64,000 nucleotides of DNA from Streptococcus merionis DSM 19192 (GTDB taxonomy: Bacteria > Bacillota > Bacilli > Lactobacillales > Streptococcaceae), in contig NZ_KB904550.1 in NCBI RefSeq assembly GCF_000380085.1, positions 62,001-126,000 of the forward strand, in the 5' to 3' direction. Within the stretch, counting starts at the first letter, position 1. Each line of letters begins with the position of its first letter. Below are positions 57,870 to 64,000 of the stretch, in pieces. The notes below the pieces were generated by a model that was not told where the DNA came from, ran no database searches, and was given only the letters and a program-made list of their open reading frames with translations. The translations under genes and the position numbers were made by a program.

Positions 57870-60566
57870 TCAACCAGAGTTACGCAAGCCTGTCGCGACA
57901 CCATTGATGGTGGTGTGAATGAGTTTTCGGACTTCCTCTTCTGGCATCCCTTTTCGAATGCGTTTGATCAGTTCAATTTGCAGGTAATTGAGGATATTAA
58001 AATAGGGCATACGGTAATCTAGGCTAGCTTTCAAAAAGGCATTGTCCGCTAGGAGCTCTGCTTCTTCCTCAATGGCCAAAATCACATTTTTAGTCAATTG
58101 CCATTCATCCAAAATGGTGTGAAAGACCGCCTGTACTTCTTCTTTTTGGCAAAGTTGTGCATATTTGAAGGCGATGTTCATATTGGTCTTGGACAGCACC
58201 ATATCTACATTGGATAAAAGCGATTTAAAGAAGGGCCAAGTTTTATACATCTTTTGCAAGAGGGCTAGATTGCCTGAATCTTTGTCGATAAAGTGTTTAA
58301 AGCTTGAACCAACCCCGTACCAGCCTGGAAGCATAATCCTATTTTGCGACCAAGAAAAGACCCAAGGAATCGCTCGAAGCCCACTAATATCAGTAATAGT
58401 CTTGCGGGCTGCTGGCCGAGAGCCAATATTGAGCTTGGAAATGGACTGGATCGGACTAGCTTCAAAGAAATACTCATAAAACTCAGGCGTCTCAAAGACC
58501 AAATCACGATAGATCCTATTGCTATCTGTAACGACCTCATCCATAATAACCTCGTAATCATGAGATAGGCTGATGTCACTCTCCTTGGTTGAAACCATGC
58601 GGTCCAGGGTAGCAGATAAAAGCATCTCAAAGTTGAAATAAGCTGCATCCTTGTTGCCGTACTTATTTCCGATGACTTCACCTTGTTCGGTCAAACGAAT
58701 GCGGTCATTGATGGAGCCAAACGGTTGAGAGGTAATTGCATCATAAGACGGACCACCACCGCGGCCAACTGTCCCTCCACGTCCGTGGAAGAAGGTGATT
58801 GCCACCCCAAATTGCTTCCCGATACGAGTCAAGTCTTGCTGCGCTTTATAAAGCGTCCAACCAGATGAGAGATAGCCTCCATCTTTATTAGAGTCTGAAT
58901 AGCCCAGCATAATCTCTTGATAGCCATGATTGGCCTGAATCCATTTTTGAACCATCGGAATCTGTAAGTATTCCTTCATGATGGGATTGGCATTTTCCAA
59001 ATCTTCAATGGTCTCAAACAGAGGCACAATCTGCACACGCGCACACTCGGCGTCCACGAGTCCTGCTTCCTTGAGCATAATGGCCAATTCTAGCATATCT
59101 GACACGCTTTCAGTATGAGAAATGATCGTTTGCTTGATGACGTCTTCACCCAGCTTGTCCTTGAGCTCACGCGCCATCTGGAAAATCGCTAACTCGGACT
59201 GGAGCAGTTCTGATTTTTCAGCATAGGTTGCTGATAAAATCCGAGGATCATCGGACAATTGCTTGAGCAAGAGAGCAACCTTATTCTCCTCTGAGAGATT
59301 GGCATAGTCCTGTTCGATGTTAGCAGATGCTAATAACTCAGCCACACAGGCTTCATGAACCGAGGAATCCTGACGCATGTCAATAGAGGCCAGGAAGAAA
59401 CCAAAGACTTCTACTGCCTCTAATACTTCTGTAAATGTCCCTGAAATGAGGTTCTCCGCGTGATTTTCCACTAAAGAATCACGGATAATATGCAAGTCCT
59501 TTTTGAAATCTGACAGGTCAGTATAACGTGGCATTAACTCCTGATTGTAAAGCAGATAGGCTCGCGTATTCTGGATATTTTCACGGATATAGTAAAAAGC
59601 CTTGCGGTAGGGTTCTTTCTCACGATAAATGGAGACATCTTGAGACTTTTCAGCGAGTTCTTTGACACCATCACTGGTCTTGACAAAGTTTGAGGACAGT
59701 GCAACCTCTCGATAGAGCTCGTAGAGCTTGTCATCATAATAATTTAAGATGAGTTCGGCCTGAGTCAGAGCTGATTCCTTGAGGGTTTCAGCAGTCACAA
59801 AGGGATTGCCATCACGATCCCCTCCAACCCACATTCCCATACGAATAGGACGTGGATTCGTTAACGCAATGCCCTTCTCAGCTGCTAAACGCTTATACTC
59901 GGTGTTCAGATTGGTAATGGCTCTAATGATTGAAAAGTCATAATAGGACATAACATTAGTGATTTCGTTAGTCACCTTAAGCTTTTTCTCACGAATCATG
60001 TCTGTCTGAAGCATGATTTCAATGTAACGCCGAAGGTCAGCATACCACTTGTCTTCATTGACCAGACCAAGCTGAACATCTCGGTACTTCCGTAAAAGTC
60101 CATGCAAATGATTGGTCAATTCCAACATCGTCTCGCGCTGAACCTGAGTTGGGTGAGCAGTTAGCACAGGGACAACATGGACATTTTCCAAAATCTCAGC
60201 AGCATTGTCAGACTGTGAAACAGCTTCAATGGTCGTTGATAGACGGCCGAGGTAATCCTCTTTGTTATTGTTCTTGCGGTTAATCTCGTAGGCTAAGTCA
60301 ACGTCCTCAGAAATATTGATCAAAAGAGGCAAGATAGAGAAATAACGGCCAATAATATCCATCTCTTGGCTGGTCAAAGACTCTACTAAGTTGTCCAATT
60401 CCTGAGAATGGTCCATCGTTGCTAATTTTTTCAGTTCTTGAATTTTAGCAAAAGTCTCTGATGCGACGAGCTTTTCAGTTGCTTCATCAAGGAGTTGGGT
60501 CAACATTGCCACCTCTTTTTGAATTATCTTCTTGCTGTTATTACTTTCTAACTTTGGACTGGCCAT
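57870..60566 (-). CDS. ppc: Phosphoenolpyruvate carboxylase
   Basis: PEPC forms oxaloacetate from PEP and bicarbonate, refilling the precursors of aspartate. The 898-aa protein has the catalytic segments [38 protein letters not shown] and [15 protein letters not shown], and ends with the conserved RNSG-type tail (GLRNSG). GAGGAG six bases before ATG at 60566 fixes the start; the open frame continues 42 codons upstream without support. An extended -10 (TGGTATGAT) lies at 60603-60608. Confidence 0.98.
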   Translation of the reverse strand: MASPKLESNNSKKIIQKEVAMLTQLLDEATEKLVASETFAKIQELKKLATMDHSQELDNLVESLTSQEMDIIGRYFSILPLLINISEDVDLAYEINRKNNNKEDYLGRLSTTIEAVSQSDNAAEILENVHVVPVLTAHPTQVQRETMLELTNHLHGLLRKYRDVQLGLVNEDKWYADLRRYIEIMLQTDMIREKKLKVTNEITNVMSYYDFSIIRAITNLNTEYKRLAAEKGIALTNPRPIRMGMWVGGDRDGNPFVTAETLKESALTQAELILNYYDDKLYELYREVALSSNFVKTSDGVKELAEKSQDVSIYREKEPYRKAFYYIRENIQNTRAYLLYNQELMPRYTDLSDFKKDLHIIRDSLVENHAENLISGTFTEVLEAVEVFGFFLASIDMRQDSSVHEACVAELLASANIEQDYANLSEENKVALLLKQLSDDPRILSATYAEKSELLQSELAIFQMARELKDKLGEDVIKQTIISHTESVSDMLELAIMLKEAGLVDAECARVQIVPLFETIEDLENANPIMKEYLQIPMVQKWIQANHGYQEIMLGYSDSNKDGGYLSSGWTLYKAQQDLTRIGKQFGVAITFFHGRGGTVGRGGGPSYDAITSQPFGSINDRIRLTEQGEVIGNKYGNKDAAYFNFEMLLSATLDRMVSTKESDISLSHDYEVIMDEVVTDSNRIYRDLVFETPEFYEYFFEASPIQSISKLNIGSRPAARKTITDISGLRAIPWVFSWSQNRIMLPGWYGVGSSFKHFIDKDSGNLALLQKMYKTWPFFKSLLSNVDMVLSKTNMNIAFKYAQLCQKEEVQAVFHTILDEWQLTKNVILAIEEEAELLADNAFLKASLDYRMPYFNILNYLQIELIKRIRKGMPEEEVRKLIHTTINGVATGLRNSG

Positions 60567-60663
60567 GACAAGCTCCTCAATTGTTTTTTTAGTGTTTTTT
60601 CTATCATACCATTTTTTTAGAAAATGGCTACGATTTGCCTCATCATTTTCAGAAAAAAGAAAT

Positions 60664-60710
60664 AAAAAAGGAACAAGACCGAACTCCTTCATCGAAATCA
60701 GGTCTTGTTT
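60664..60710 (-). terminator. Terminator of ftsW
   Basis: AACAAGACC ... GGTCTTGTT followed by CCTTTTTTATTTC on the minus strand, between ftsW and ppc. Confidence 0.8.
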
Positions 60711-60777
60711 CTTGAAATTATCTTACGTTATCAATAGATTTGTTCGGAATTTACAACAATTTCTAAAGGGTCCATGT

Positions 60778-61995
60778 CTAATACTGACTAACTTCTATTT
60801 CTCGTTCTAGGGAGTCGCGCTTTTCACTGGCATCGATATTTAGCACAAAGGCGATAGCTAAGGAAATGGTCAAAAGGCTGTTCCCTCCTTGGGAAAGAAA
60901 AGGAAAGGTAACACCCGTTGATGGAATCAAGCCTGACATACCACCAATATTAACAAAAGTCTGCATGAGGAGCATTCCACCAACACCAAGCGCCATCATG
61001 GCGTTAAAAGAGTTTTTGGCACGAATACCGACCAAGAAAATCCGCAAAATCAAAAAGAAAAGCAGAGCTAAAACAAGACCAGCACCGATAAGCCCCAACT
61101 CCTCTATCACGATAGAAAAGACAAAGTCCGTATGGGCTTCTGGTAAGAAGCCATTCTTTTGAATGGAGTTGCCTAGACCTCGGCCAAACCAACCACCATT
61201 GACAATGGCGTAATAAGAATTGGTCAACTGCAAACCAGCCCCTTGCGGGTCAGCAAAGGGATCATAAAAAGCGCTGAAGCGTCTGGCAACATAGCCAAAG
61301 ACTGGAACACGGGTCATGACATCAACACCGACAATCCAAATCAAGCCAAGAAAAGATCCCGCACCTAAAACGATAGCTCCAATAATCACCTGAAACCAAC
61401 GATGCCCAATACCCGAAACAGATACCATAATGGCAATCGTTAAGGCGATAATCACAGCGTTTCCCAAGTCAGGCATGATAACAACCAGACCTACCAAGAG
61501 AGCTGAAACTGTCCGCCAATCGTTTAACGTTCGCGGAATCATCTGGTTCTCCGTAATGACCTGATAGTCGTACTTAGCGATCATCTCCTCCTTGGTGGAA
61601 AATTTATAAGCCAAAAACCAGACAATAATAAGCTTAAGGTACTCAGCCGGCTGTAAAGTCACACCGGGGGCCACACTGAGCCAGCCATAAGCGCCATTAC
61701 GGGTTTCCCCTAAAAAGCGAGCCAGAATCAGTAATATTGCCTCAACTATAATCACTATCCCTATAATGTTGCTATTCCCCAGAAAGGTTAATTTCATACG
61801 GTAGATAATCCAAAGCAAAGCCAAGCTTAGCACAAAAAAGCCTGCTTGGTTTACCACTGCGCTAAAAGGACTAGCACCATTTAATACCGAACTTGCACTG
61901 GTCGTTGAATACACAATAATTAAGCCCAATACTGATAAAATCAAGTAGGGCAATAAAATTGAGTAATTCAAGAGATGCCGTTTATCAATCTTCAT
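60778..61995 (-). CDS. ftsW: Septal peptidoglycan polymerase FtsW (SEDS family)
   Basis: A 405-aa SEDS protein with about ten membrane helices, NYSILLPYLILSVLGLIIVYSTTS at the N-terminus region, the large extracellular loop, and the signature LGLIGAGLVLALLF ... IPSTGVTFPFLSQGGNS near the end. SEDS proteins polymerise glycan strands with a class B PBP. The FtsW assignment over RodA rests on the usual neighbourhood with ppc and tuf in streptococci. The ribosome site is weak (GGTGAAG). Confidence 0.9.
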   Translation of the reverse strand: MKIDKRHLLNYSILLPYLILSVLGLIIVYSTTSASSVLNGASPFSAVVNQAGFFVLSLALLWIIYRMKLTFLGNSNIIGIVIIVEAILLILARFLGETRNGAYGWLSVAPGVTLQPAEYLKLIIVWFLAYKFSTKEEMIAKYDYQVITENQMIPRTLNDWRTVSALLVGLVVIMPDLGNAVIIALTIAIMVSVSGIGHRWFQVIIGAIVLGAGSFLGLIWIVGVDVMTRVPVFGYVARRFSAFYDPFADPQGAGLQLTNSYYAIVNGGWFGRGLGNSIQKNGFLPEAHTDFVFSIVIEELGLIGAGLVLALLFFLILRIFLVGIRAKNSFNAMMALGVGGMLLMQTFVNIGGMSGLIPSTGVTFPFLSQGGNSLLTISLAIAFVLNIDASEKRDSLEREIEVSQY

Positions 61996-62128
61996 ACTTC
62001 ACCATATTTCATTCATTTATCGTCAAACTTCATTATAGCATTTTTCACAGTAGAAACAAACTGGAAAGAAAGGTTTGTGGTAAAATAATAATCACACAAA
62101 TTGTTGCATTTTTAAGGAGTAAACTACT

Positions 62129-62611
62129 ATGACAAACATTTATCAAATCCCCATCGAGCTCCAAAATGGAGGTCAGACAACCTTAGACTCCTATAAAGGC
62201 AAGGTGCTCTTGATTGTTAATACCGCAACTGGTTGTGGCTTGACTCCTCAATACGAAGGTCTCCAAAAACTCTACGATACCTATCAAGAAAAAGGCTTAG
62301 AAATTCTAGACTTTCCCTGCAACCAGTTTATGAATCAAGCACCTGGAACCGACACTGAAATCAATAGCTTTTGCGAGCTCAATTACCAGACGACTTTCCC
62401 ACGATTTAAGAAAGTAGATGTTAACGGTAAAGACGCCTGTCCTCTCTTTGTGCATCTCAAAGACCACAAATCCGATCCTTTACTTGGAAAGGCTATCAAG
62501 TGGAATTTCACCAAATTCTTGGTTGACCGAGAGGGGCAAGTCGTTGCCCGCTTTAACCCACAGACTGAGCCTGAAAAAATGGAAGAACAGATTAGGCAAT
62601 TGTTAGGATAG
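62129..62611 (+). CDS. Glutathione peroxidase-family protein (Cys type)
   Basis: A 160-aa thioredoxin-fold peroxidase. The peroxidatic cysteine is C36 in NTATGCGLTPQ, with FPCNQF (about 72-77) and KWNFTKFLV (about 133-141) completing the Gpx tetrad region. The second cysteine in FPCNQF suggests thioredoxin-dependent two-cysteine chemistry, as in BsaA-type enzymes. AAGGAG precedes ATG at 62129. It is monocistronic. Confidence 0.93.
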   Translation: MTNIYQIPIELQNGGQTTLDSYKGKVLLIVNTATGCGLTPQYEGLQKLYDTYQEKGLEILDFPCNQFMNQAPGTDTEINSFCELNYQTTFPRFKKVDVNGKDACPLFVHLKDHKSDPLLGKAIKWNFTKFLVDREGQVVARFNPQTEPEKMEEQIRQLLG

Positions 62612-62708
62612 GGTTGTGAAGTAACGTCCGAAATATCAGTCAGGCGCTGGCAGATTTAAGAGAAAATCCTAATTTTTACAAGAGTGCTGAAAAACAATAT
62701 CCAATAAA

Positions 62709-62767
62709 CCAAAACGAATGTGAGCACTTCTTTCAAGTCTGTGAAAGATGCTCATCATTCGTTTTTT
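62709..62767 (+). terminator. Repeat E terminator after the Gpx gene
   Basis: AAAACGAATGTGAGCA ... TGCTCATCATTCGTTTTTT forms a strong stem with a T6 tail on the plus strand and an A/T-rich flank on the other. Third copy of repeat E. The remainder of 62612-62890 shows no gene. Confidence 0.8.
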
Positions 62768-62890
62768 ATCATTTCTGTTTTTTCAGAAGACACTGTATCT
62801 GTCGGATGTTTTTCTAGAAAACTTGATCTCACTTTCAAATATCTGGTGTCAAGTTTTTGACTTCTTTGTTCATCCTAATCGTCAGGAAAT

Positions 62891-63463
62891 TTACTTTTCC
62901 TTGTCTCTGATTTCTTTGATGATACTTCCCATCTTGACAAAGTCATCATTATAGTAACGATACAATCTTGCAGCTCCATCTCCTATATAGCTAATGGGTG
63001 AAAAGTCCTGGCTTTTAAACGCATTGTTTTCATCAATTAAGCTTTCTTCAACCACTCGGCGTGTGACACGTCCGATGATATTGGTCAGCGCTCCACATTC
63101 GACGAGTTCAATGACCTCACACTCGATAGAGACAGGACAAGCGTCAACAAGAGGGGCGTCTATTGTCTCTCCTACAGTGTAACGTAAACCTGTTATGGCA
63201 AATTTATCTTTTCGGCTATTAAAACCTGCTATTTCTGCTTCTTTGGTTAGTTCTTGTGTTGGAATATTAACGGTGAACTGTCCGTGCTTTGCAATCTCGG
63301 TTACCGCATTTCCTTTTGTTCTCATAGCAACGACCATCATACTGCCTAATGAATAAGCTGAACTGGACGTAGAAATATTGTAACCATGGACGTCGTCTTT
63401 GTATCCTAGAAAGAATACGGGAAAACCAAAGTATAATTTTCGTGTTTCAAATGTTTGTTTCAT
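62891..63463 (-). CDS. Flavin reductase-like domain protein
   Basis: A 190-aa FMN-binding split-barrel protein of the flavin reductase-like family: FPVFFLGYKD at the N-terminus, SSSAYSLGSMMVVAM (flavin phosphate loop), TVNIPTQEL, then AEIAGFNSRKDKF, and CPVSIECEVIE. Family members are NAD(P)H:flavin oxidoreductases or FMN-binding proteins. It starts 18 nt after the ABC ATPase gene, so it is probably co-transcribed with it. Substrate unknown. Confidence 0.88.
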   Translation of the reverse strand: MKQTFETRKLYFGFPVFFLGYKDDVHGYNISTSSSAYSLGSMMVVAMRTKGNAVTEIAKHGQFTVNIPTQELTKEAEIAGFNSRKDKFAITGLRYTVGETIDAPLVDACPVSIECEVIELVECGALTNIIGRVTRRVVEESLIDENNAFKSQDFSPISYIGDGAARLYRYYNDDFVKMGSIIKEIRDKEK

Positions 63464-63481
63464 ATTTTTCCAATCTTTTCG

Positions 63482-64000
63482 TTATTTCGTCTCTAATGTG
63501 ACCATCATTTTTCTTAATTGGCACTTAGAATATTTGGGATTTTGACTTTCTACTAGCAGATTTTGTGTCGCAGGGTGATGAATCTGAATCGGATTTTCAA
63601 AACGAGTGATTTCATCTACAATTGTCCCATCAAACATGACCAATATTCGATTACAAATCGCATAACAAAGGTTAAAGTCATGTGAGATAAAGATATAAGT
63701 CTGCTGATAGGTTTCTTTTAATTGATAGAGTAAGCGTAGCAACTGTCCTTGAATCAAGGGATCTAAGCCACTTAGCGCCTCATCAAAGATAATCACTTCT
63801 GGTTTTAATAAGAGCGCACGCGCAATGCAGACACGCTGCAATTGCCCACCGCTTAATTGTCGCGAGGTCTTGGTCAGATAGGACTCATCTAGGCCAACAT
63901 CGTTTAAAATAGAAACCAGCTCATCTTGCGCTACTGTATCCTGCCTAGCTTCGGTTAAGATTTCCTTAACCGTAAACAGAGGGTTCACCGCATGAGTAGC
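63482..64000 (-). CDS. Peptide/nickel-type ABC ATPase, C-terminal part (cut by window edge)
   Basis: The frame is open to the right edge, so only the C-terminal 172 codons are seen. The signature is QLSGGQLQRVCIARALL, Walker B VIIFDEALSGLD, H-loop FISHDFN, and the VNPLFTVKEIL segment before them is typical of the DppF/OppF/NikE branch. It energises import of peptides, nickel or metallophores. Its partners lie outside the window. An internal GTG at 63988 is not needed as a start. Confidence 0.9.
   Translation of the reverse strand, partial: ATHAVNPLFTVKEILTEARQDTVAQDELVSILNDVGLDESYLTKTSRQLSGGQLQRVCIARALLLKPEVIIFDEALSGLDPLIQGQLLRLLYQLKETYQQTYIFISHDFNLCYAICNRILVMFDGTIVDEITRFENPIQIHHPATQNLLVESQNPKYSKCQLRKMMVTLETK

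Overview
The window is low-GC Firmicutes DNA from a Streptococcus. Gene content and order (hprK-lgt-DUF948-YtxH, miaA-hflX-rnz, tuf / ECF sigma / ppc / ftsW), the BOX-like elements and several other interspersed hairpin repeats make Streptococcus suis or a close relative my best guess; that species call is inference. Almost all genes are on the minus strand. No tRNA, rRNA, CRISPR array, transposase or phage module was seen.

Region 1 (1-12.8 kb) is a hexuronate/glycan catabolic cluster read right to left from one promoter with a CcpA cre site at about 12.77-12.82 kb: GPH-type symporter, KDPG aldolase, glucuronate isomerase, an unknown 115-aa protein, mannonate dehydratase, an SDR-type mannonate oxidoreductase, a GH79-type beta-glucuronidase, a HAD phosphatase and two GH3 beta-N-acetylhexosaminidase-type enzymes (the second cut by the left edge). 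None of the glycosidases whose N-terminus is visible has a signal peptide. The set suggests import of small glucuronate/hexosamine oligosaccharides (for example hyaluronan fragments), cytoplasmic hydrolysis, and conversion of glucuronate to pyruvate plus glyceraldehyde 3-phosphate. The KDG kinase and a dedicated regulator are not in the window.

Region 2 (13-21.4 kb) holds Trk potassium uptake (trkH-trkA), a LexA/HdiR-like self-cleaving repressor, a DegV lipid-binding protein divergent from a TetR regulator, release factor 3 and a TIGR02206-type membrane protein. Region 3 (21.6-26 kb) is a licT-bglP-bgl beta-glucoside operon with cre, RAT and leader terminator all visible, but its 6-phospho-beta-glucosidase gene is broken by two frameshifts. 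Region 4 (26-29.7 kb) is a heterodimeric ABC exporter with one degenerate ATPase.

Region 5 (30-37.3 kb) is a complete CUT1-type ABC importer (two permeases, lipoprotein, ATPase) co-transcribed with a PHP-family metallohydrolase and a HAD phosphatase. Directly upstream lies an SMR efflux gene split in two by a composite of two of the local repeat families.

Region 6 (37.5-64 kb) is mostly core genome: a DUF308 membrane protein fused to a probable permuted papain-fold domain, SDR, RNase Z, a conserved unknown, hflX, miaA, a 57-aa DUF3042 protein, diacylglycerol kinase, ligA, a U32 peptidase, DUF3270, YtxH, DUF948, lgt, hprK, pspC, metK, tuf, an ECF sigma/anti-sigma pair with a probable autoregulatory promoter, ppc, ftsW, glutathione peroxidase, a flavin-reductase-like protein and a partial peptide/nickel-type ABC ATPase.

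The most unusual signal is non-coding: at least five repeat families (called A-E here) fill intergenic gaps. Family A is a ~115-nt long hairpin whose stems co-vary between copies and whose end abuts ribosome binding sites inside operons.
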